Below, piece by piece: positions 39,469 through 49,424 of a stretch of DNA of 64,000 nucleotides. The number at the start of each line of letters is the position of its first letter. The first letter of the stretch is position 1. Both the position numbers and the translations under genes were made by a program. The notes beneath the pieces were generated by a model, which had not been told where the DNA came from, did not search any database, and saw nothing but the letters and a program-made list of their open reading frames with translations. Source of the stretch: Chamaea fasciata (lineage: Eukaryota > Chordata > Aves > Passeriformes > Sylviidae); contig JARCOQ010000006.1 in NCBI GenBank assembly GCA_029207755.1, positions 21,364,890 through 21,428,889 of the forward strand. The letters run 5' to 3'.

Positions 39469-41976
39469 CCATAAATACCAATGAACAAGAACTTTGTGTA
39501 AAACATATGTCATCTTCCATTTCATCTACTCCTTGGACCACTTTATTTCCTTGGAGAGTAATGCCTTTCATCACATACAAAATAGACTTCCTGCTTAGTA
39601 TAGGTTAATTTCCTTGGTGATTTGTTCCTACTTGGGGGGATAATTAAACACTAAATCAAATGACTTTGGGATACAATGGTTGCCCTTCAATTTAAGTTTT
39701 CAAAACCAAAGTTGTTGTCTTTTTAAAGGATGTGCCTTAACACAAAGTGTCAAGTAATGAATGTCAGTGAAATATCACAGCCCAGAATATGCAAAAGAAA
39801 TCAGGCTAGATCAGTAAAACTTTCTGAAAATTGATAGGCATCAATTGTAGCTTTAAAATTTCTTGAAGAGTAGCATGCACAGAATAAATACAGACCACTT
39901 ACTATGACCTTCCAGACTACTCACTAGCACAGAGACCACATTTTCAGAATCAACAATAAAGGTAACTTTAACTCTCTGCACCACAAAATTTGTCTGTGCC
40001 AATGGCAACTGACAGATCGATGTAAATGTCATTCCTAATTACCAAATTAAATTATACACAGCTGTAAAAATAAATTTCAGCATTATTTGCAGTATGTATC
40101 AGAACAGCTCCTTTCAATTTGCCTATTTAGTGCTCAACACCAGGTCTTTCTTGTTAATTTATATGGCTTAAGATTTTTCCCCCTAATTTGCATTAAACCA
40201 TAAAGATTAAACTCTATACAATTTTTCCTCTGGGCATGCATTTTTTCTTAGATATTCAAAAATACACATTTGACTGTTCTTTTATCTTTCCTCTTATTTA
40301 ATCCTCCTGATTTTTCTGTTTATTACTGAGATAGTTTTTTTTAATATTAATGAAGATATAATTATCTCAGCATCCTCTACACTGATTTCGCTTCACACGT
40401 AAAAATGAAACAAGACAGGAAAAGAAATAAGATATACTATAAGAGCACAGAAAAAGAAAGGCAGACCACAATAAAGGTGAAACAATAGCTCGCCTCAAGC
40501 TAAAATTCTACAATTTTAACATGAGTTTAGAACATGTCACCATTATTTAAATCATATTAACTAATAGACTAAACTAATAGACTTAAGTAATACAGAATGC
40601 TCTCCCACCGTTTTTCCCTCAACACTATGCTTTTGATTATGACATAAAGCATAACAGACTAAGACCAGTATTATTTTAGAACTTGCTTGCTGATTTTTTA
40701 CATTTATATTTGAAATAATAATATCACTTTTTGTGGATGTAAGACTTTGCAGATTAAAAAAAAATAAAGGAGAAATTTTCTGTGCAGCTTATACCATGAT
40801 CTACTGTAGTTGTGAACCACATTTCTTCCTGACAGTAATGGAAGCTGCAAGTTTTATTAGACACTGAACACTCTGGGAAGTTTATCTTGGTTGCTAGGTA
40901 ATTGGGAATATATACATGTTAAAAACAAACAAAAGAAAAGCCCACAGCATTTGATGCCCCACTGGGGTAAATCAGTTCAACTTCACAATTTGAAATTCTA
41001 ATCTAATGCTTTTTTTGTCCTAGAATATTTAATATATGTTCAAAAGAATGCATCTTTGAAACGATTTTTCATGGACAGCAGTGCTGCTCAAAAACAGCTT
41101 GCAGTGCTCCATATGGCAGAAGATATTGCTGGGCTCCTATATCATACATGCAGTTGTGGGGTATAGGAACAACACCTACTGTGGGCTATATCCAAGAGCA
41201 TGAATCTGTGAAAGCGGCAGCCCAAGGAGTATAACAGCTGTAAGAACATGAGGATACCTTGTGGAACTGTCATATTCAAATGAGGTGGAGAGTTAATGAA
41301 GGAATACCAGTATTTTGCAAACTGCAGCTAATGTCAGGAGAAAGAAGTTGTACAAGCAACACAGAGATGAAAAGCTGAGCCACCTGCACCAGGTTAGCAC
41401 ATTACTGGTACAAGTGGCTGCTTTGTTGGAAAAAATGTACACAGAAACAGGAGATTGTCATCAAATTAATAATTAATTTTAAAGCAATTTTATGGAATCA
41501 ACAAAAGGTATGATTTAACAAAGAGCATTTTTTTCTTTTTTTTCAGACAAGGCAGAATTAACCCCCCTATTTTTTATTAAAATCATGACAGAAGTTTTCC
41601 CATCTGTTTTTAGCACATGTGGAATAGTAGCTTCACATATTTCCAGAATTCATCATTACAATATGAAGAGGCACGCAAACACTTTCCACTGAAATTGCTA
41701 GTGTAGGCACACTCTTTGCACATATAGAAGTAACCTACACTAAAAGCAGTAGCATCAAGGAAAAACTTTTGCATATCAAATTACAAAGTACAGTTCAGTG
41801 CTAAGTTGTTGATGGTGTAAGACAGATAGAGCTGAAGGATCTTGTTACAAAGCCAGAATCTAGTTAATGCCAGGAATTATCACTACCCTGTAGTTTTTAT
41901 TCATCCATGACTGGCATCTATGACATCTCTCCTGAGATGTGAAGATGACTAGTCGCCCTTGTCTGGCAGAAAAATA

Positions 41977-42008
41977 GTCATCTGGTGGAATTGTCATCTG
42001 GTGGAATC
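41977..42008. repeat. 16-bp tandem duplication
   Basis: GTCATCTGGTGGAATT is followed at once by GTCATCTGGTGGAATC. The two units differ only at the last base, so this is a recent small duplication, or an assembly artefact. Confidence 0.9.
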
Positions 42009-43561
42009 AAGGTAAAGATGAAGTTTCACAGAGTAAATTTACAGTCTTTGACCAGAGTACTTGGTCAAAGCTCAGGGCACTGTGTATTGATTCTGTGAGG
42101 AGGAAGGTGGTGATGGAGTCAGATGTCTTTGATGTCATCTGTTTACTTTCAAAGAATGAGCAATTTTCTGAACACTGCAGAAAGCAAACAACAGTTTCTT
42201 CGATCATTCCACCAAAAATCTTTCAATTTGGCGCCCAGAGCAAATTTCCTTTCTTAGATGTAAACATTTATCAGGTGGAAAAGAATAAATAAAACTCAAC
42301 ATCCTTTCTGGGTCTAATTTCTGTGATTTTACAACTCTCAGTGCCATTCTCCTTTACCTTACTGTATATCATGTTTCCTCTCTTAGGCACTTGGTTTTCC
42401 CTGGCATACAGGTCTACATTCAAAGCTTCATATAAATGAAGGAATATGTATTCATTAGCCCATGAATGTTTAGTTAAACACAGAAGGTGAAGCTTGTATT
42501 TTTTTATCTAAGTAGTCCATCAAATAAGCTTGATTAATTTCTCATAACTACTGTAAGTCAAGGATGGTAGTCACATCTTCTTTCTGAAAGACTACATTGA
42601 ATCCCTAACACTTATTACTAGTGCTAGCACACAGGAAACAGCTATTTAAATGCTAAGGGAATATGTACATTAATCAATCAGTTTTCAGTTCTGATGTTAA
42701 ATCAAAAAAGTCAGAGCATTGTAATTACTCTGGGATCAGAGACAGCACTCACCTCCATTTGTCACTACCTAGCATCCCGGAAGCATTTGTGTTCTCTGCT
42801 CTGAGTGTGAGTGAATACCAGCAGGTGCTCTAAGACTGACTTCTTGATTTGTGCAGGGCAACATGGTATGGCTATGGAACCAGTGTCATAGATTTCTGCT
42901 TTCTTGGCACCACCTCAGTGGGGTACAGAGTTTCAAATGGATAATTAGCCCTCGGTAGGCAGTGAAGCCGCAAAATTAAATCAGATAATCCACAAGCAGA
43001 TGTACTGCCACTGCATTTGGGTAGCGGAAGATAAGTAAAGGGAATGCAGGTTGGATGAAATCTTTATTTTTATTTCAATCTGTATTGTTACGTATCAGCA
43101 ATCTCATACATTCTGAGCCTAATTTATTTCACTGACCTGAATAAAGAAATTTGTTCAGAGCTGCTTGAGAGCCATGGTGTTTAATGTTCGTTCCTTGCAA
43201 CACAGTGTGTTTGAACAAACCATGAAAATCTGAATCATATTAAATTCAGATTGGAATATGCCACACTGTATGTCTGCTTCTTATGTTGCATCTTACATCA
43301 GTGAGGCAAGCTTGGAAGAAAATGCAGATACCTGGCATGAAGAAAAAATGGGGAGAAAAAAAATATAGCCACAAATTCTGTATCCTTAAAATCTCCTATT
43401 TTTTTATGGTCACCAGGAAATTTGTTACACTATTTGTAAACTGAATAAATACACTGTTGTTTGAAGAAACAGAATATCTGGAATAGCAATTTATTTTCAG
43501 CGGTGCAAGTGGTTTGCAAGTGCAATGCCACTTCGGGAGGCACTGTACTTACTAAAAGGTT

Positions 43562-43577
43562 GGGGGGGGGGGGGGGG
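43562..43577. repeat. G16 homopolymer with T/G-rich tail
   Basis: Sixteen consecutive G residues are followed by TTGTGTGTGTTTTTTGTTTG and further GTTT/TTTTG units to about 43617. Runs of this length are hard to sequence accurately and can form G-quadruplex structure. Confidence 0.92.
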
Positions 43578-43617
43578 TTGTGTGTGTTTTTTGTTTGTTT
43601 GTTTTGTTTTGTTTTAA

Positions 43618-44039
43618 GGGTTGTAGTATAGGAGCTTCTTTGTCAATCATTCTAATTCAGCTTCTGCACAGGATTTGCTTTAAGTCTTAAGATAGAAAGA
43701 AACCCAAATGATACACTCACTTAAATGGCACTGTTTAAAAAGATATTACTTTGTGCTCTCATCAGAAAAGAAGGCACTCCATCACCAAAATGAAATTACA
43801 TTACTTTTTTAAATCAAGATATAAATAAATCAAGAGACAAAGTCAATTTTTGTCTTTGTCCCGCGGTTCCAGAAAAGCTTGTACCATTTAATGGCCGTAG
43901 CTACAGTAAAAGCCTTGAATTTAATTCTAGCTCTTAAATTGCATCAGGCATGAGCGCTGGGAGGACAAGAAAGCTGCAATAAGCTCGAGGGCTGATTCTG
44001 CGAAGAGAAAGATTTCAAAGTGCTTTTTCTTGCCCCTCG
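43618..44039. other. unique sequence flanking the CpG island
   Basis: No coding potential. The segment from about 43860 to 44020 is more complex in sequence and contains isolated CpGs (CCCGCGG, GGCCGTAGC, GAGCGCTGG, GCTCGAGG). That is what one expects at the edge of a CpG island, and it could include conserved regulatory DNA. Confidence 0.45.
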
Positions 44040-44066
44040 CCCCCCCAACCCCCCCCCCACCCCCTC
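44040..44066 (-). repeat. C-rich tract, G-quadruplex-forming on the minus strand
   Basis: C7, C10 and C5 runs are separated by one or two bases, preceded by GCCCCTCG. On the minus strand these are long G runs within 30 bases, enough for a G-quadruplex. It directly adjoins the minisatellite and CpG island. Confidence 0.85.
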
Positions 44067-44094
44067 GCCATTGCTGACGGTGTGGAGAGTCAGC

Positions 44095-44325
44095 GGGCTC
44101 TGTGCGTGTCTGTGTGTCCGTGTCTGTGTGTCTGTGTGGGAGAGGGCTCTGTGTGCGTCTGTGTGTTCGTCTGTGTGTCTCTGTGGGAGAGGGCTCTGTG
44201 TGTCCACGTCTGTGTGTCTGCGTGTCCACGTCTGTGTATCCGTGTGTCCGCGTCTGTGTATCCGTCTGTCCGTGTGTGTGTGTCTGTGTGGGGAGGGCTC
44301 TGTGTGTCCGTGTCAGCGTGTCCGT
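44095..44325. repeat. GTGTCTGTGTCCG-type minisatellite
   Basis: The tract is built from variable mixtures of CTGTGTGT, GTGTCCGTGT, CACGTCTGTG and similar 8-12 base units. A longer anchor, GGGCTCTGTG, recurs at about 44094, 44145, 44191 and 44295, and in altered form at 44346. Irregular spacing of the anchor (about 50, 46 and 104 bases) indicates expansion and loss of the inner units. Because TGTGTC-type units hold no stops, long overlapping frames stay open on both strands (CVCVSVC-like and TDTQTHT-like peptides). They are artefacts of the repeat, not genes. Confidence 0.9.
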
Positions 44326-44500
44326 GCGGGCGCTGGCCTGGCGGCGGGCTCTGCGTGGGCCGCGCCTCATGCGCGGGGCTGCAGCGCCCCCTGTCGCCCG
44401 CGCCGCCCGGGGACAGCGCGGCCGCTGCCGCCGCGCCGGGGGTGCGCGGAGCCCGAGGCCTTTCCCAGAGAGCGGCGTCAAACTGCTCACATGGTTTTAA
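44310..44500. promoter_or_regulatory. CpG island
   Basis: This is the only dense CpG cluster in the window. It includes GGCCGCGCCTCATGCGCGG, GTCGCCCGCGCCGCCCGGGG, ACAGCGCGGCCGCTGCC and CGCGCCGGGGGTGCGCGGAG in under 200 bases, within an otherwise strongly AT-rich region. In birds, such islands usually mark promoters that stay unmethylated in the germ line. No core promoter or first coding exon can be assigned. A candidate donor site (CTGTAAGTA) lies on the + strand at 44784, and a CCAATTATAAG segment at 44626-44636. The direction of any transcription is not known. Confidence 0.75.
44382..44400 (-). promoter_or_regulatory. CTCF-like binding site
   Basis: On the + strand it reads CAGCGCCCCCTGTCGCCCG, so the minus strand gives CGGGCGACAGGGGGCGCTG. 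The CAGGGGGCGCT core agrees fully with the vertebrate CTCF motif as I recall it, and by hand count about 14 of 19 positions fit overall. It lies inside the CpG island, a common setting for CTCF. Confidence 0.55.
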
Positions 44501-45388
44501 TTGCCGGTTTGTTATTTTAAAAAGGGAACTGGGTTTCTTGAACATGTGCTTTTGAGACATGGACTTGTCTCCCTGAACTCCCTCTGCGTGGATTCTATGA
44601 TTGCTAATCAGCTCCTGGGAATCGGCCAATTATAAGCTTTAGAAAGTCACCCCGAGCAGCGCGTTAGTGCTTTTTGGGGGCACTGAGGAAAAGAAAAACT
44701 TTCAACCTTTTAGAAGTTGTGAATGAACAAACTGCTGCCAAATTTTTTAGTACCCAAACCTTGTTTTAGAGGCTACCACATCTGTAAGTATATTAAAGAT
44801 GTATCAGATGTTTATAGGAAGAGTAATATTGTTTGTTTGCTGTCCCTGGCATAACTCTCAGGAAACATTTTCTTAGAAATTTCAAGTGTTAGATTGACAC
44901 ACTCTGTTTATTAAGTATGTGCAAACCTTCGTGATTCTGCAAAAAAAATTTTTTCTCTTGTTCTTTAAATCTAAAATGACACTGCAGACACTTCACTTTA
45001 AGATACGACTTTTGAAAATTCAAAGACATATTTTATGTCTTGAAAAGTACTCTCCTTAGACTTCAAATTTTCTATTTTTAACTTTTTTAAAATTATTTTC
45101 TTTTTCTTCAGCAGAAAAACCAAGATAGATTTTTTTTTTCATCCACCTGTGATTTTGAGTGTGTATTTCCTTGGTTTTTTATTTGATCTTCTTCCTGCCC
45201 ATTCTCTGTCCCTGTTTTAGACTAATAGGCTCAAAGCAACATTGGTGCGTTCTGTTTGAAATGAAACATTTTTCTGATGCTTTCATCCACTTTATTGATT
45301 TGTATGAGCCATATAATTATTTTTCTGTTGTCCATATATTATGAATCATATTGTTTCCAGCTCTATCATTATTACTGCATTAAATGAG
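44501..45388. other. unique sequence downstream of the CpG island
   Basis: There is a C-rich to AT-rich transition and no exon seen. A CCAAT motif at 44626 overlaps a TATAAG at 44631. A good + strand splice-donor match, CT|GTAAGTAT, is at 44784. The rest is T-rich and unremarkable. Confidence 0.45.
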
Positions 45389-45930
45389 AAGTGCTCAAAG
45401 CAGTGTCCAGGTTGGATGGGACCCCAGGAGGTCCCCAGGCCAATCTCCTGCTCACAGCATGTCCAGCTCTGAGGTCTGACCAGATTGCTCAGGGCAATCT
45501 CAAAAACTGCCAGCCTCTCCGGGCAGTCTGTTTGGCAGCTTGGCTGTCCTCAGGAAGGACCACATTTTCCTTGCAGCTGACCTGAGTATCTCTCTTTACA
45601 ATTTTTGCCTTTGACTTTCAGCTTTCCCTATTCCCTATTGTATTTGTCACTAGAAGACTTCTCCGGCTTTCACAGCACTTAAGGAAAGGAAACTTCTGCA
45701 AGAAGTACTGTGCTGGCTTTGCCTGGAGTTAATTTTCTTCATAATATCTCTTTCTGTTTTCTTGATCACTACATGTAGATGCTGAAAGGCTCTTTTTAGA
45801 TCTCCCTGAAACTCTCTTCCAGGCTGGACAAGCCCAGCTGCTTCAGCCACTACTGGTAGGACAGCTTCTCCAGTCCCTGGTCAGCTTGGGGTCCTCTGCT
45901 GAATTCACTTCAGTGGGCACTAACCCTGCA
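45389..45930 (-). mobile_element. CR1 LINE, decayed 3' region
   Basis: On the + strand the blocks TTGGATGGGACCCCAGGAGG, CCAATCTCCTGCTCACAGCA, CAGATTGCTCAGGGCAATCT and CTTGGCTGTCCTCAGGAAGG run up to about 45600. After an interrupted part, CTCTTTTTAGATCTCCC, TTCCAGGCTGGACAAGCCCA and CTGGTCAGCTTGGGGTCCTC continue to about 45930. This is the reverse complement of the CR1 terminal coding and 3' tail, of a subfamily different from those at 15.5 and 37.7 kb. The middle (about 45620-45790) is poorly conserved and contains a piece resembling an LTR start. No coding frame survives. Confidence 0.7.
45709..45752 (+). mobile_element. possible LTR 5'-end fragment
   Basis: TGTGCTGGCTTTGCCTGG followed by AGTTAATTTTCTTCATAA looks like the first 40 bases of the avian LTR family also seen at 19340-19621 and 25671-26237. 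The rest of the LTR is missing, and CR1 sequence resumes soon after. The match is short, so chance or microhomology cannot be ruled out. Confidence 0.35.
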
Positions 45931-46046
45931 TTGGAAGCACCATGTGGGATGCAGTTTTTCCAGAATCCCTAAGAATTCTGATGGCCCCTGCTTTCTCGAG
46001 CAATATCTCCACTTCTATTTTTATTTTATGTGTTCTTTTTTTAAAG
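45931..46046. other. unique sequence before a candidate exon
   Basis: The last 50 bases are pyrimidine-rich and end in TTCTTTTTTTAAAG, a fair splice acceptor on the + strand. Confidence 0.4.
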
Positions 46047-46189
46047 GAATCTCTCAAGTCTCATGTCTTTCCTTACACCACAGTTTTGCATCAAGAATTC
46101 CTGACATATAATAAAATGGCACAACATAAACTCAGACAATATGCTGTGACTCCTGAAGATACTCCCAAGAAGATTTTACTTGCCTTGCA
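46047..46189 (+). other. candidate exon (unconfirmed)
   Basis: The segment is 143 bases and open in one frame throughout (encoding ESLKSHVFPYT... to ...PKKILLAL). It is preceded by TTCTTTTTTTAAAG and followed by a perfect donor, CA|GTAAGT, at 46190. An internal ATG at 46116 has A at -3 and G at +4. The next good acceptor (TTTCTCTAG) ends at 47243. Joined there, the frame would close after four more codons (Q-L-L-E, stop at 47254-47256). I recognise no protein family. Splice-like signals of this quality occur by chance in tens of kilobases, so it remains only a candidate for a transcript that might start at the CpG island. Confidence 0.2.
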
Positions 46190-49100
46190 GTAAGTTTATT
46201 ACGGTTCTATTGCACAGATCAGCATATTTTCTTTAACCTTCATAATTCAAAAACTTTCTTGGACTTCTGCATTTTGTATAAATTTATATTTGGTACACCT
46301 CATTCAAAACTAATTCCATCTCTAAAAAAGATGATGACTCACAAAATCCAAGGAATTCCCTAAGCCACTACTGTGTTTAATTCCAAGTACTTATAAGTGA
46401 AAGGTGGAAGTATAATAGGTATTTTATTTAGTCTTTTCTAATACTTAAAGTAACCCCTAGTCAACTTGCACTGAAATGAGATCAATTAAACAGCACAGCA
46501 CCGCAGAGCAGCAGACTACTCTTTTTGTCATGCCTAAAATCTTGCCAAGAGGCAGCAGGCATAGGGCTGTTCCATGAGGGAACACAAGCCTGGAGGTGAA
46601 GTCGGGGCAGCAGAGGGAGTGCTCCTGTGGGTCAGCACACAGCTCCTCAGTATGGGGGTGAGCAGAGTGGGCAGAGCACGGTGCCATCAGCAAGATCTGC
46701 TGACAGGCCCAGACTCTCCCAGGCCAGGATAGAGTTGGGCTCTGGATCCTTCTAGGGACTCCAGTCCAGTAGGAGACAGGACTACACCAGAGGTCTGGGG
46801 ACAGGACAGGGGCAGAAAAGGACTGAAGACTGGGTAAAGGACTAGAGCGCCTGGGAGCAGAGCTCCAGAGGGGACTGGGTGTCCAGGGGTGCAGATGGGG
46901 ACCCCAGGTGGGGCAGGTCAGCTGAAAAGCCCATAGTGGAATTGCAGCCCCAGCACCATTTTTCACAACTATGCAAGTCGTTGTTTTATTACTAAGCTGA
47001 GAAAAATTAGATAGAAAAGTGATCCATGGGAATATGATATTTTAAAGAAAGAAAGGTGCAATATATGCTGACTTGCTCAAGTAGAATAATTAAAATATTT
47101 TTAATTTTTCATTTATGTATAGGAATATGAGTGAAATGAAATATTTAAAATATATTGAAAGTTAAAAATATTTTTATTAGTGTCACTTTGATGTGCTATG
47201 TCAGGAACCTGAATAACTTAAATGAAAACTTCTCTTTCTCTAGGCTGCTGGAATAATTCCCACTGTTCACCGAAGACTGATATTTCAAATAAGTTGTTCA
47301 ACTACCTCCAGAGTCATATGTGGGGATGTATCAAAGACCACATACCTGTCAAGTCACTGAGATACTGAGAGTGATGCAAGCTGTGGGACTCCTTTACACA
47401 GACCTGTGGCCATTGTCATCGTCACTGACCAATCTGACAGCTATCAGTTTTGACCACAAAAAACTATGATTCACCAGTATAATTCCTCTTCACTGCCCAT
47501 TTTTCATTGCTGCATCTTTCTATTGAGTTAACCATTTTCATATTGAGCACTCTACCCTCCCATAGGATATGTACTTCTTCCTAATAGTACAAAAGAAAGT
47601 CAGGGTTTTGACAGGACTGTAAATATCTTAGTCATAAAGTCAAATCCTCTATTCTTCCAGCTAATGCATTCTGAGATACAGGGATGACTGCAGTAAGTGC
47701 ACTGAATCACAGCAAGCAGTGTCTGGGGCAGGGGAGCATTGGTGCTGCTGGGCCCATCTCTGTACAACCAGCTGCCAAGGGTTACAGCCAGTTCATACAG
47801 TGCTGGTGCCTTCCCTTTGTTTACCTGCTGGATACTGTGCCAAAGCACAGGTTTCTCCTGACAGTGCCCAGGCAGGCTCAGATCTAGCTCACACTGCTGT
47901 ATTTCAGAGACCTCACAGCCTTGTGAATGGTATTATGATTGAAACCCCTTTGTAAAAAGGACATGTTTATTTTTTTACTCTCCACCTTTGATTCTTTAGT
48001 TAGCCATTTGATTCTTTTTAAGTATTTAGCTGTTTACCAGTTATTCGGTCATATGTTTGGAAATGTGCAGGTATGTTTGCCTTATTGCAGTGACATATGC
48101 CCCTTTCATGGTCACATTTCAGTTCTCATTCGAGAATAGACACATTCCTGACAACAATCTCTCTGCTGTGTCCAGAGTTATTTTTCTTTTGTCTGCTCTC
48201 TTTTCATCTCATGCAGTTCTGTTTAGCACAAGTTTTCTGTCAAGTGCGAAGGAGCAGATAGGAATATGTATTTTTCCCAGCTCTGCTCTTTATCTCTTTT
48301 TGCAACTCTTTTGTCCTAGCAATTCCCTCATCTGACACCCATACATGGTCCAAGTGTGGGAATTGAAGCCACCAGTAAAGAACTGGTGGGTAAGAAGTTC
48401 TGCCTATGAGCCCTTCACAGAGTGTGCTCTTGTACACATCCTAGCAGGTGTGCATCTTCATGTCCAGACATTCACATTTTAAACAACTGACTGCAAATGC
48501 CATGGTAGCAGTAAGGGGAATCTTGTCAAATTTCTCTATCAACTTGTAACCTTCTGCATCTGTGGCTGAGTGTGTGAAAAGGAGGTAAGTTCTTCTGAGA
48601 GAACAACCTGGTAATTAAACTCTTCCTTTTGGGGAATATTTCTGGTGAATTTATTGTGATGCCCTGTCTCCTCACCTTTACCACCAACTGATCTGCTGCT
48701 GTGTCATTACTCCATCCACAGAAGGTCTGTAGTCAAACCTGGAAGAGGCTACTACTAAACTTGAAAAATGCCTTATAGTTTAATGAGATTTTTCCATATT
48801 CATTCTTCCTAAAATGTCAGAATTTATGCACAGTTAAGTCATTCTGATTTGACATTTCATCCATGCAGAATAAAGAATAAATGAAACATTTCAGATTCAA
48901 TTATGTGGTGACTGTCAAAATATACTGAATTTTAAGAGTTGACCAGTGTGCCCAGTTACTCAGCTTTCCAAAACTGTCTTAATGTTAGTGTTACCAGAAG
49001 AATGATTGCATTTGTTGAATTTTATAGCCTAAGGCTCAAAATCTCTACCAACTACTATTATAGTTTATACTAAATGTAGCCAATACATATTATAACTTTG

Positions 49101-49424
49101 CACAGAATTTTCTACCTAATGACCTCATCTGCTTGTAGAAATAAACTTGCAATGAGATGCAGCATCACAGTTATGAATTTTGTGAGTAAACTAAATTGAA
49201 TAAGTATGCAAATATTTCTGTCTTCTCCAGTGGAAAATTATATTTAAAAATAAAAAAGGTGTTGTGTTGAAGATTCTGTTTTCTAACCAAAATAACCCCA
49301 ACTGAAGCAAAAGGTGCTTTTATTATGTACACATGCACGTACAAAAAAATAAAGATGAGCTGTACAATTTTCATGTTAATTAAGTACATTTCCATTTACC
49401 TATGTGGTATATTTTCCTTCAGAA
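46190..49424. other. unique sequence with two GC-richer unclassified patches
   Basis: 46450-46970 is GC-rich (for example AGACTCTCCCAGGCCAGGAT). It contains a 169-codon minus-strand frame, rich in P, S, L and C, with no domain; I judge this a compositional accident or an old inserted element. 47680-47900 is a second GC-richer patch with overlapping short frames and no identity. No CR1 or LTR blocks are recognised in either. Confidence 0.4.

Larger units (their letters stand above)
37833..43561. other. AT-rich unique sequence, no gene seen
   Basis: Nothing is recognisable apart from a trinucleotide-rich patch at 39411-39468, a 16-base tandem duplication at 41977-42008 and short CT-rich runs near 39190-39215. 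A slightly GC-richer stretch at 41.05-41.45 kb has no identifiable content. Confidence 0.5.

Noticed and set aside
43927..44629. Several long overlapping open frames (130-190 codons) on both strands
   Set aside because: They run through the GTGTCTG minisatellite and CpG island, which contain few stop triplets in any frame. The peptides are simple repeats (VCVSVC or TDTQTHT) and the frames overlap on both strands, so composition explains them.
44626..44636. CCAAT and TATA pair as a core promoter
   Set aside because: The two motifs overlap directly (CCAATTATAAG), whereas functional pairs are normally tens of bases apart. Kept only as a remark.
46457..46966. 169-codon minus-strand frame as a gene
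   Set aside because: The P/S/L/C-rich sequence without a domain lies in a GC-rich patch with few stops. I kept it only as an unclassified block.
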